From an uncultured Hydrogenophaga sp. (GTDB lineage: Bacteria; Pseudomonadota; Gammaproteobacteria; Burkholderiales; Burkholderiaceae_C): DNA of 36,437 nucleotides. The notes beneath the pieces were generated by a model. That model was not told where the DNA came from, did no database searches, and worked only from the letters and a program-made list of their open reading frames with translations. Below are positions 25,851 through 33,872 of the stretch, piece after piece (the stretch's first letter is position 1; each line of letters starts with the position of its first letter). Location: NCBI RefSeq assembly GCF_958439165.1, contig NZ_OY288143.1, forward strand, positions 1 to 36,437, given 5' to 3'. The translations under genes were made by a program, and so were the position numbers.

Positions 25851-26465
25851 GTGAGCACCACCGTGAAACCCTTCTTCCAGGAACTCGCCACCCAGCGCTG
25901 GGACGACCACCGGTTCTATCACCACAGCCGCATCAACCAGAGCCTGCATCTGCTGAGCGCCATCAGTTTTCTGGTGGCCTATGCATTGCTGGCGGTGAAT
26001 CCGGCCTGGGCCGCCCTGCTGGCCTGGACGGTGTCGATGGTGAGCCGTCAGGCCGGGCACTTCTTCTTCGAGCCGCGCGGCTATGACGAGATCAACCAGG
26101 TCACGCACGAATACAAGGAAGAGGTGAAGGTGGGCTACAACCTGCGCCGCAAGGTGGTGCTGATGCTGGCCTGGGCCGGCACCCCGGTGCTGCTGTGGCT
26201 GCAGCCCGGCCTGTGGGGCGCCTTCGTGCCCCACACCGACATGGCTTCCTTCCTGCACCAGCTCGGCTGGATGTGGCTGTGGCTGGGTGTGGGTGGCCTG
26301 GTGCTGCGCGTGCTGCAGCTGTGGGTCACCCAGAGCCTGCGCACCGGTCTGGTGTGGGCGGCCAAGATCGTCACCGACCCGTTCCACGACATCCAGCTCT
26401 ACTGGCGCGCTCCCCTGCACCTGCTGCGGGGTGAGTGGCTCGAGCCCGGCGCCCGCCGGGCCTGA
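25851..26465 (+). CDS. Mpo1/DUF962-like membrane protein
   Basis: This 204-residue protein starts at GTG 25851 after GGAG. It has membrane segments around residues 36-65, 95-112 and 130-150. Conserved-looking histidines cluster as FYHHSRINQSLH (H24, H25, H33), then GHFFFEP (H70) and THEYKEE (H86). The YHH...H and GHFFFE pattern recalls the Mpo1/DUF962 family, of which yeast Mpo1 is an iron-dependent dioxygenase acting on 2-hydroxy fatty acids. Direct similarity is weak by eye, so this may be a separate family. It is preceded by a PhoB-box-like array and diverges from the glycosyltransferase gene, which suggests a role in membrane lipid change under phosphate stress. Confidence 0.6.
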   Translation: MSTTVKPFFQELATQRWDDHRFYHHSRINQSLHLLSAISFLVAYALLAVNPAWAALLAWTVSMVSRQAGHFFFEPRGYDEINQVTHEYKEEVKVGYNLRRKVVLMLAWAGTPVLLWLQPGLWGAFVPHTDMASFLHQLGWMWLWLGVGGLVLRVLQLWVTQSLRTGLVWAAKIVTDPFHDIQLYWRAPLHLLRGEWLEPGARRA

Positions 26466-26483
26466 GAGCGGCCAGGCTGCGGC

Positions 26484-28124
26484 TCAGCGCCGCAGTGCAT
26501 TCCAGATCTCGCCGGCCAGTCGCCGGCGCAGCGATCGGCCGGCATCGGGCAGTGCGTCCCACCAGCCGTCGCGCTGCATGTCGCGGCAGGCCTGCACGAA
26601 AGCGGTTCGGACCTCGGCCAGTTCGGCCGGCGTGAACTGCAGGCCGAACACCATGCGCCCGCTGCCGACCCAGCTCAGCGCCAGCCGGTGGTTGCGCAGG
26701 TAGAACTGCAGCATCCAGTGGTAGCGCGACGGGCACAGGAAGTTCACGCTCCACACGGTGCTCAGCCCGTCCAGCCGCACTGGCACACCGGCTTCGGTCA
26801 GGGCCTGGTTGAACCGCTCGCGCTCGGCCTCCCAGCGCTCGTCCATGCCCTCGTACAGCCGTTTCACCTCGGGTGAGTCCAGCCGGCGAAGGAAGGCGTT
26901 CATGGCGCCCATCACATAGGGATGGGCATTGAAGGTGCCGCGCGCAAAACAGATGTCGGCCGGGCGTTCGTTGCGGTAGCGCTGCATCCAGCGCAGCCCG
27001 CCACAGACCACACCGACCGGGAAGCCGCCGCCCAGCGTCTTGCCGTAGGTGACCAGGTCGGCCTGCACGCCGTAATAGGCCTGGGCACCGCCCGGGGCGA
27101 GCCGGAAGCCCAGGAACACTTCATCGAAGATGAGCGCAATGCCGCATTCGGTGCAGACCTCGCGCAGGCGCTGCAGCCACTGGGCATAGGCCTCGCGTGC
27201 CACTGCCGTGTTGTGCCGCCCGGTCACCAGCGCTGTGTCGCCCGGTGCATTGCGGTTCGGGTGCATGGCCTGGATCGGGTTGACCAGCACACACGCGATG
27301 TCGCGCCGCCGGCGCAGCACCTGCAGGCTGCGCTCGTCCATGTCGCGCAGGGTGTAGACATGGCCGGGCGGCATCGGGTTGCCCGGGCCGGGCTGCACAT
27401 CGTCCCACCAGCCGTGGTAGGCGCCGCAGAAGCGCACCAGCTTGCGCCGACCGGTGTGGTAGCGGGCCAGGCGCACCGCCTGCATCACCGCTTCGGTGCC
27501 CGACATGTGGAACGACACCGCCTCGTGACCCGAGATCGCCTGCAGCCGTTTCAGGTTGTCCGTCACGCAGGGGTGGTAGCCGCCGAGCACCGGTCCCAGC
27601 GTCCCGCCCAGGGCGGCACCTTCGGCCATGGTCTGGCGGTAGAAGTCGACCCCGAACAGGTTCACGCCGTAGGAGCCGGTGAGGTCGTGGAAGCGGTTGC
27701 CGTCCAGATCGATCAGATGGCTGCCTTGCGCCTGGGCCCAGAACGAGGGCACCGGCAGGTTCGCCCGGGCCACCTCGCTGAACGGGTAGGGCACCCGGTA
27801 CTGGCTGGTGAGCTGCAGGTCGGGCAGACCGGGTCGGGCCTCGGCGGTGGCGGCCATGCTGCGCGGTGCCATGGCCTGCAGCTGTCGGGACAGTTCGGCA
27901 AAGCCGGCCTTGCGCCGGGCCACGGTGGCGTCGGCAGCACCGTCGGCGGTGAAGAAGGCATCGCCCTGGTGGGTGTAGCCCGGTATCCAGCGTGCCAGCC
28001 GTTTGGCCATGCGCGAATGGCCGGCCAGCGAACGGTGCTTGGCGCGCGAGAGCAGCAGGCGCGGACCGACCAGGGGCAGGGCGGCCAGCAGGTGGTCGGC
28101 GGGAGAGAGTCGGCCCAGGTTCAT
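26484..28124 (-). CDS. Class III PLP-dependent aminotransferase, GSA-aminotransferase-like
   Basis: This 546-residue protein contains a fold-type I class III aminotransferase domain from about residue 110 to 510. Visible are FHMSGTEAVMQAVRLAR, the AYHGWWDD segment, LIFDEVFLGFR and the PLP lysine K362 in TYGKTLGGGFPVG. The closest familiar relative is glutamate-1-semialdehyde aminomutase (HemL), but it is about 110 residues longer, with an extra N-terminal region (LPLVGPRLLLSRAK) and a basic C-terminal tail, so a heme role is unlikely. ATG 28124 is preferred over TTG 28133. It diverges from psd across 59 bases. Substrate unknown; an amino-lipid or amino-sugar product is speculation. Confidence 0.82.
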   Translation of the reverse strand: MNLGRLSPADHLLAALPLVGPRLLLSRAKHRSLAGHSRMAKRLARWIPGYTHQGDAFFTADGAADATVARRKAGFAELSRQLQAMAPRSMAATAEARPGLPDLQLTSQYRVPYPFSEVARANLPVPSFWAQAQGSHLIDLDGNRFHDLTGSYGVNLFGVDFYRQTMAEGAALGGTLGPVLGGYHPCVTDNLKRLQAISGHEAVSFHMSGTEAVMQAVRLARYHTGRRKLVRFCGAYHGWWDDVQPGPGNPMPPGHVYTLRDMDERSLQVLRRRRDIACVLVNPIQAMHPNRNAPGDTALVTGRHNTAVAREAYAQWLQRLREVCTECGIALIFDEVFLGFRLAPGGAQAYYGVQADLVTYGKTLGGGFPVGVVCGGLRWMQRYRNERPADICFARGTFNAHPYVMGAMNAFLRRLDSPEVKRLYEGMDERWEAERERFNQALTEAGVPVRLDGLSTVWSVNFLCPSRYHWMLQFYLRNHRLALSWVGSGRMVFGLQFTPAELAEVRTAFVQACRDMQRDGWWDALPDAGRSLRRRLAGEIWNALRR

Positions 28125-28183
28125 CTGACACAAGCCTGCAAAGTGGAGATGCCACAGTTGTAGACCACCGCTTTGACAGAACC

Positions 28184-29068
28184 ATGAACCTGGCCCACTG
28201 GCGCGACCGGCTGCTGCTGAACGAAGACCTGAACTTCCTGCTGACCAACCGCATACCGCGGATCGCGGCCACGCGGTTCATGGGCTGGTTCAGTCGCATC
28301 CGCAGCCCGCTGCTGACCCGCTTGTCGATCGCTGTCTGGCGCCTGTTCACCGATCTGGACCTGAGCGAGGCGCGTCAGACCCGCTTCGACAGCCTGCACG
28401 CCTGCTTCACGCGCGAACTCAAGCCCGGGCTGCGACCTTTCGACGCCGACCCGGCCGTGCTGTGCAGCCCTTGCGACGGCATCGTCGGTGCGCATGGCCG
28501 CATCGCCGACGGCCAGGTGCTGCAGGCCAAGGGCTCTCCGTACCCGCTGGCCGAGCTGCTGCGGTCACCCGCGCTGGCGGCCCGCATGCAGGGCGGCCAC
28601 TACCTCACGCTGCGCCTGACCTCCAGCATGTACCACCGCTTTCATGCGCCACACGATCTGCACACCGACCGCGTGACCTACATCAGCGGCGACACCTGGA
28701 ACGTCAACCCGATCGCGCTCAAGCGGGTCGAGCGCCTGTTCTGCCGCAACGAGCGTGCGGTCATCGAGTGCCGCCTGCCGCTGCTGGGCGATGCACCGCT
28801 GGTGCTGGTGCCGGTGGCCGCGGTGCTGGTGGCCAGCATCCGCCTGCACTGGCTCGATGTGCTGCTGCACCTGCGCTGGCCCGGCCCCAACCTGATCGAG
28901 CGGTCAACCACTTTGGGCAAGGGGCAGGAGATGGGCTGGTTCGAGCATGGCTCGACCATCATCGTGCTGCTGCCGCCGGGGTTCGAACCCGCTCGCGGCG
29001 TGCAGGAGGGCGAGCGGGTCAAGGCGGGTCAGGCCCTGTTCCGTGCCGCTCTTCCGCAGGACCGCTGA
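28184..29068 (+). CDS. psd: Phosphatidylserine decarboxylase
   Basis: This 294-residue enzyme converts phosphatidylserine to phosphatidylethanolamine at the inner membrane. It is made as a proenzyme that cuts itself to form a pyruvoyl cofactor from serine. The cleavage site is G256-S257 in EHGSTIIVLLP, where histidine takes the place of the leucine of E. coli LGST. Other family features are CSPCDGIVGAHG, YHRFHAPHD and LVPVAAVLVASI. The start at 28184 gives the usual N-terminus (LNFLLTNRIPR). It diverges from the aminotransferase gene. Its product is the likely substrate pool of the PlcP-type enzyme about 5 kb upstream. CTGACAC (28125-28131) before it is only a weak PhoB-like match. Confidence 0.93.
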   Translation: MNLAHWRDRLLLNEDLNFLLTNRIPRIAATRFMGWFSRIRSPLLTRLSIAVWRLFTDLDLSEARQTRFDSLHACFTRELKPGLRPFDADPAVLCSPCDGIVGAHGRIADGQVLQAKGSPYPLAELLRSPALAARMQGGHYLTLRLTSSMYHRFHAPHDLHTDRVTYISGDTWNVNPIALKRVERLFCRNERAVIECRLPLLGDAPLVLVPVAAVLVASIRLHWLDVLLHLRWPGPNLIERSTTLGKGQEMGWFEHGSTIIVLLPPGFEPARGVQEGERVKAGQALFRAALPQDR

Positions 29069-29161
29069 AAACCCTCCAGCCGCAGGCATCCGCGCCGATA
29101 TGGAGGGCATGCTGCAGCGCAGCAGATTTATGCAAGTTCAATGACATTTTCAGGAGCTGTC

Positions 29162-30715
29162 ATGTCGTTCCTCTCTCACTGGTCGGTGCGCATCAAGCTG
29201 GCCAGTCTCATCGGTCTCATGGCACTGGGCATCGTGTCGGTCGGGCTGCTGGCGATCTGGAGCCTGGGTCACGCGGTCGATGCAGGCCAGCGGCTGGCCA
29301 CCACCGAAGTGGCGGCGGTGCGCACGCTGGGTGATGCGCGCGCGGCCATCGGCAACATGCGTCGGTTCGAGAAGGACATGTTCCTGAATCTGGCCGACGA
29401 GGTCGAGCTGGAGCGGTACCACAAGGCGTGGCAGGGCCAGGTGGGCAGCACGCTGGAGATGCTGCGCGGCATGGAACCCCAGATGGAGGAGGCCGAGCGC
29501 CAGGCACTGCAGACCATGGTCACGTCCATCTCGGCCTATCAGGCGGTGGTGAACGACATCGTCAAGCGCATCGGCATCGGCCAGATCAACGACCCCTGGG
29601 CCGCCAACAAGGCGATGGAGCCCTCCAAGGCCGGCATTCGCGCCGCCGATCAGGTTTTCGTGCAGATCAGCGATTCGGTGACCCGGCGGGTCGAGGCCAC
29701 GGTGGCCGATCTGGCCAGCATCCAGCGCCGCGCCTGGTGGATCACGGTGGGCAGCAGCGCAGCAGCCCTGCTGCTCGCGGTGGCCCTGGGTGTGCTCATG
29801 GCCCAGCGCATTGCCCGCCCGCTGCAGCACGCCACCGAAGTCATCGACCGCATGGCCGACGGCCACCTGGGCAACACCATCGTGGTGTCGGGTCGCGACG
29901 AGCCGGGGCAAGTGCTGCAAGGGCTTCAGCGCATGCAGCGCGAGTTGTCGGGTCTGGTGGCGGGCATCCGCCAATCGGCCCAGGCCATCGGCCACAGCAG
30001 CGAGGAACTGGCCCGTGGCAACCAGGACCTCTCAAGCCGGACCGAGCAGACCGCCAGCAACCTGGAAGAGACGGCCGCCTCGATGGAAGAGCTCACCAGC
30101 ACGGTGCGCCAGAGCGCCGACGCCGCACGCCAGGCCAACCTGCTGGCCGCCAGCGCCGCCGAGATCGCTGCCCGTGGCGGCGACGTGGTGGCCCAGGTGG
30201 TCACCACCATGGACGAGATCAACCACAGCAGCAAGAAGATCAACGACATCATCGGTGTCATCGACGGCATCGCCTTCCAGACCAACATCCTGGCCCTCAA
30301 CGCCGCCGTGGAAGCGGCCCGTGCGGGCGAGCAGGGTCGGGGCTTTGCGGTGGTGGCCGGCGAGGTGCGCAACCTGGCCCAGCGCAGCGCGCAGGCGGCC
30401 AAGGAGATCAAGGGCCTGATCGGCGCGAGCGTGGACCGTGTGGAGGCCGGCAGCAAGCTGGTGGCCGACGCGGGCAACACCATGAGCGAGATCGTGGGCT
30501 CGGTGCAGCGGGTGAGCGACATCATCGGCGAGATCACGGCGGCCGCCGGCGAACAGAGCGACGGCATCGGCCAGGTGAACACGGCGGTGGCGCAGCTGGA
30601 CCAGATGACTCAGCAGAACGCCGCGCTGGTGGAAGAGAGCGCGGCCGCGGCAGAAAGCCTGCAGAGCGAAGCGCAGCGCCTCAACAGCGTGGTGACCCGG
30701 TTCCAGCTCGCATGA
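29162..30715 (+). CDS. Methyl-accepting chemotaxis protein
   Basis: This 517-residue inner-membrane chemoreceptor has an N-terminal helix (about 8-30), a periplasmic four-helix-bundle type sensor domain, a second membrane helix (about 193-212), a HAMP domain, and a cytoplasmic signalling domain. The hairpin tip reads GIAFQTNILALNAAVEAARA, identical in style to the CheA/CheW contact region. Two glutamine/glutamate-rich methylation stretches flank it. No C-terminal CheR-binding pentapeptide is present. AGGAG ahead of ATG 29162 decides the start over ATG 29141. The ligand cannot be predicted; no che genes are adjacent. GCCGATAT at 29094-29101 resembles a FliA -10 box but has no matching -35. Confidence 0.95.
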   Translation: MSFLSHWSVRIKLASLIGLMALGIVSVGLLAIWSLGHAVDAGQRLATTEVAAVRTLGDARAAIGNMRRFEKDMFLNLADEVELERYHKAWQGQVGSTLEMLRGMEPQMEEAERQALQTMVTSISAYQAVVNDIVKRIGIGQINDPWAANKAMEPSKAGIRAADQVFVQISDSVTRRVEATVADLASIQRRAWWITVGSSAAALLLAVALGVLMAQRIARPLQHATEVIDRMADGHLGNTIVVSGRDEPGQVLQGLQRMQRELSGLVAGIRQSAQAIGHSSEELARGNQDLSSRTEQTASNLEETAASMEELTSTVRQSADAARQANLLAASAAEIAARGGDVVAQVVTTMDEINHSSKKINDIIGVIDGIAFQTNILALNAAVEAARAGEQGRGFAVVAGEVRNLAQRSAQAAKEIKGLIGASVDRVEAGSKLVADAGNTMSEIVGSVQRVSDIIGEITAAAGEQSDGIGQVNTAVAQLDQMTQQNAALVEESAAAAESLQSEAQRLNSVVTRFQLA

Positions 30716-30810
30716 GCTGAATTCATCTCAAGCTGAAAAACCATCGTTTGTCAGCAGGCGAGGGGAGCGCCATCATCCGGCCAGAACCCCTCATCCCCTG
30801 GAGACGAACC

Positions 30811-31677
30811 ATGTCCGCCCTGCTTGAAAAACTCGAATCCCTCGGCCAGAAGGAATACCGCCACGACCCGCTGACCCACCAGAAGGTCTCGATCTACCAG
30901 CCCGATCAGCCCGGCCTGATCTTTCCCGGCATCCCCGAGTTCGACGATGTGGCCCGTACCCGCCAGTACCTCAAGGAGCGTCTGGTCGGTGCCTGCCGCG
31001 CCTTTGCCCGTCAGGGGTTCGATTACGGTTTCGCCGGCCACCTGACCATCCGCGACCCGGAGCACCCCAACCTCTACTGGACCAACCCCATGGCCGTGCA
31101 CTTCGCGCAGGTCAAGGTGTCCAACCTGATCCTGGTGGATCACCAGGGCCAAATGGTGGAGGGCCAGCATGCGGTCAACCGCGCCGGCTTCGTGCTGCAC
31201 GCGGCGGTGCACGAGGCACACCCCGACATCGTGGCCATGTGCCATGCCCACACGGTGTACGGCACGGCCTTCGCCTCGCTCGGCAAGCCGCTGGACCCGA
31301 TCTCGCAGGACGCCGCCGCCTTCTTTGAAGACCATGTGGTCATCGGCGACGAAGCCGGTCAGGTGGCGGTGGAGGTCAAGGCCGGCCTGAAGGTGGCCGA
31401 CTGGTTCAAGGGCGTCAAGGCCGCGATCCACCAGAACCATGGCCTGTTCACCGCCAGCCGGCACAGCATCGAGGCCGCCGCCTTCTGGTTCATTGCGCTG
31501 GAGCGCTGCTGCCAGCAGCAGCTCGCCGTCATGGCCACCGGCGCCACCCCGCGCCTGGTGCCGGCCGACCGGGCCCGCTACAGCCGCGAGCACGTGGGCA
31601 GCGAATACATCGGCTGGCTGCACTTCCAGACCATCTGGAACGATCTGGTGCGCACCGAGCCCGACATGTTCGACTGA
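30811..31677 (+). CDS. Class II aldolase/adducin family protein
   Basis: This 288-residue protein has a class II aldolase/adducin domain from about residue 45 to 250. Metal-binding candidates are HEAHPD, MCHAHTVYGTAF and the later NHGLFTASRHSIEAA. Members cut or epimerise phosphorylated sugars through a zinc enediolate, but many homologues of this bacterial subgroup, which lies close to eukaryotic adducin heads, have no known substrate. GGAG precedes ATG 30811. The gene stands alone between the chemoreceptor and a LysR regulator on the same strand, which starts 52 bases downstream. Family sure, reaction unknown. Confidence 0.85.
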   Translation: MSALLEKLESLGQKEYRHDPLTHQKVSIYQPDQPGLIFPGIPEFDDVARTRQYLKERLVGACRAFARQGFDYGFAGHLTIRDPEHPNLYWTNPMAVHFAQVKVSNLILVDHQGQMVEGQHAVNRAGFVLHAAVHEAHPDIVAMCHAHTVYGTAFASLGKPLDPISQDAAAFFEDHVVIGDEAGQVAVEVKAGLKVADWFKGVKAAIHQNHGLFTASRHSIEAAAFWFIALERCCQQQLAVMATGATPRLVPADRARYSREHVGSEYIGWLHFQTIWNDLVRTEPDMFD

Positions 31678-31729
31678 GGTCCGGGCCTGTCATCGGGGGG
31701 GCTGCGGCACGCCGCTACACTGCGCCGTG

Positions 31730-32620
31730 ATGCGCCGCTTGCCCCACCTCATTCAGCTGCGGACCTTCGAGGCCGTGGCGCGACACCGCAGCTTCCGGCT
31801 CGCCGCCGACGAGCTGAACATCACCCCGTCGGCGGTCAGCCACCAGATCCGCCACCTCGAGGCCCACTTCGGCCGCGAACTGTTCGAGCGCCACCACCGC
31901 CGCATCGAACCCACCGCCAGCGGTCAGCGACTGTCCGAGCAGCTCAGCCGCCTGTTCGACGCCCTGGACATGGCCTGCCGCGAGGTGGCCCTGCCCGATG
32001 GCGAACAGGTGCTGTCCCTGCACTGTGCACCGAGCTTTGCGGTCAAGTGGCTCGGACCGCGGCTGGCCGATTTCCGGCGCCATCACCCCGACATCAGCCT
32101 GCGGCTGACCACCGGCTCCGACCCGGTCGACCTGGACGCCGCCCGAGAGGTCGACCTGTGGATCGCCTACGGCCGTGCGAGGCCGGCGCCCGGCATCGCG
32201 GTGTCGGACCTCGGCGAGGAGCAGATCGTCCCGCTGATCTCGCCGTCCCTCATGCCCGATGCGCGCAAGCCGCCGCAGCTGGCTTCGCTCACGCTGATCG
32301 AGTCTCAGCTCAGCAGCGTGACCTGGACCGACTGGTTCACCCTGAACGGCTGGCCGCCCACCCAGACCGCCAAGCTGTCGTTCGACCGCGCCGCGCTGGC
32401 CATCTCGGCAGCGGTCGACGGCATGGGCATCGCGCTGGAGAGTGCCCGCCTGGCCGAGCGCGAACTGCGCAATGGCGAACTCAAGGTCTGGGGCGGCAAG
32501 CGCCACCAGCATCCGGCGCGGCCCATGCACTTCCTGCACCGCCGCACGCGCGATCGCCTGCGGCCCGAAGTGGCGGCTTTCATGGAGTGGCTGCAGCGGG
32601 GAACGGGTCAGGCACACTGA
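31730..32620 (+). CDS. LysR-family transcriptional regulator, GcvA-like
   Basis: This 296-residue protein has an N-terminal winged helix-turn-helix (residues about 6-64: FEAVARHRSFRLAADELNIT, then PSAVSHQIRHLE) followed by a periplasmic-binding-like effector domain. SFAVKWLGPRLADFRRHHP and the DLWIAYGRA segment place it in the GcvA-like group. LysR proteins bind a small effector and usually activate a divergent or adjacent gene. No divergent gene is present; its neighbours are the aldolase-family gene 52 bases upstream and the antiporter 8 bases downstream, so it may govern either or a distant target. GTG at 31727 is an alternative start. Confidence 0.9.
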   Translation: MRRLPHLIQLRTFEAVARHRSFRLAADELNITPSAVSHQIRHLEAHFGRELFERHHRRIEPTASGQRLSEQLSRLFDALDMACREVALPDGEQVLSLHCAPSFAVKWLGPRLADFRRHHPDISLRLTTGSDPVDLDAAREVDLWIAYGRARPAPGIAVSDLGEEQIVPLISPSLMPDARKPPQLASLTLIESQLSSVTWTDWFTLNGWPPTQTAKLSFDRAALAISAAVDGMGIALESARLAERELRNGELKVWGGKRHQHPARPMHFLHRRTRDRLRPEVAAFMEWLQRGTGQAH

Positions 32621-32628
32621 GCGGATCC

Positions 32629-33849
32629 ATGCAGATCCTCACCAGCCTCCTTGTCCTGATCGTCCTGGCCCGCGTGCTGGGCCACCTGTTTGCGCGCTGG
32701 GGCCAGCCGGCCATCGTCGGCGAGATGCTGGCCGGCATCCTGCTCGGGCCGTCGGTGCTGGGGCTGGTGGCGCCCAGCCCGGCGCTCTCGGGCATTGCGT
32801 CGCTGGCCATCTTTCTGGTCATCCTGGCCGCCGGCCTGGAGATGAGCTTTCACGAGATCGCCAAGGCCATGCGCGGGCGCGGGCTGGTGGTGGCGCTGAT
32901 CGCGTTCGCCCTGCCGTTCGGCTCCGGCGTGCTGGTGGCCTGGGCCTTCGAGCTGGACCTGATGCGCACCATCTTCCTGGGTCTGTGCATCTCCATCACG
33001 GCGCTGCCGGTCGCGGTGAAGATGCTCGACGAGCTGGGCATGCTCGACACGCCGATCGGCAGCTACGCCATCTCCACCGCCATCATCAACGATGTGCTGG
33101 CCCTGTTCATCCTGGGCATCCTGCTGGCGCTGCCCGAGCAGAGCACCTGGGGCCAGGTGCTCTCCACCGGGTCGGTGGTGATGGTCAAGCTGCTGGTGCT
33201 GGTGTCGGCGGTGGTCGGCCTGAACCTGCTGCTGAACTGGCTGGAGAAGCGCGGCATCAATGTCTCGGCCGGGCCGGAGAAGCTGGCTGCCCTGTTCGGG
33301 CCGGAGGCGCTGTTCGGGATCGTGGTGGTGTTCGTGCTGGCCTTCGGTTCGCTCAGCGAGGGCCTGGGTTTCCACTTCGTGATCGGCGCCTTCTTCGGCG
33401 CGCTGCTGCTGGACCAGCGCCATTTCGTGGCGGCCCGCTACGAAGACCTCAAGCGCACGCTGGGCTCGATCACCGGCGGTTTCCTGGCCCCGGTGTTCTT
33501 TGCCTACCTCGGGCTGGAGTTCCATGTCGAGGCACTCACCGATCTGGGTTTCGTGGCGGCGGTGCTGGGCGCCGCCATCGCGTCCAAGGTGCTGGCCGGC
33601 TGGTGGGGCGGCCGCTTGATCGGCATGTCCGGCCGCGAGGCGCTGGGTCTGGGCTTCATCCTCAACGGGCGCGGCGCCATGGAGCTGGTGGTGGCCAGCA
33701 TCGCGTTCGAACGCGGCTTCATCGGCCGCGAGATGTTCTCGGTGCTGGTGCTCATGGGTGTGGTCACCACCATGCTCGCGCCGGTCACCTTCAATGCGGT
33801 GCTGGACGAAAAGCGCCGTCGGCTCTACCGTGAGAGCCACCGTACCTGA
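32629..33849 (+). CDS. CPA2-type cation/proton antiporter (Kef/NapA-like)
   Basis: This 406-residue integral membrane protein has about 12-13 hydrophobic helices and no regulatory nucleotide-binding domain. The start RWGQPAIVGEMLAGILLGPS is the family hallmark. IITALP-type sequences occur as ISITALPVAVKML, and the ion-binding helix reads STAIINDVLALF with the Asn-Asp pair. The N-D pair suggests exchange of Na+ or K+ for protons. It starts 8 bases after the LysR stop, which implies a shared transcript. Without the C-terminal RCK/TrkA domain of KefB/C, glutathione gating is not expected. Confidence 0.88.
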   Translation: MQILTSLLVLIVLARVLGHLFARWGQPAIVGEMLAGILLGPSVLGLVAPSPALSGIASLAIFLVILAAGLEMSFHEIAKAMRGRGLVVALIAFALPFGSGVLVAWAFELDLMRTIFLGLCISITALPVAVKMLDELGMLDTPIGSYAISTAIINDVLALFILGILLALPEQSTWGQVLSTGSVVMVKLLVLVSAVVGLNLLLNWLEKRGINVSAGPEKLAALFGPEALFGIVVVFVLAFGSLSEGLGFHFVIGAFFGALLLDQRHFVAARYEDLKRTLGSITGGFLAPVFFAYLGLEFHVEALTDLGFVAAVLGAAIASKVLAGWWGGRLIGMSGREALGLGFILNGRGAMELVVASIAFERGFIGREMFSVLVLMGVVTTMLAPVTFNAVLDEKRRRLYRESHRT

Positions 33850-33872
33850 CCCGAAGAACCACCGGAGGAAAC

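Noticed and set aside
26484..28124. hemL (glutamate-1-semialdehyde aminomutase)
   Set aside because: It is more than 100 residues too long and lies away from any tetrapyrrole genes; only the aminotransferase fold is supported.
29094..29101. FliA (sigma-28) promoter before the chemoreceptor gene
   Set aside because: GCCGATAT fits the -10 box, but no TAAA-type -35 box lies 11 bases upstream.
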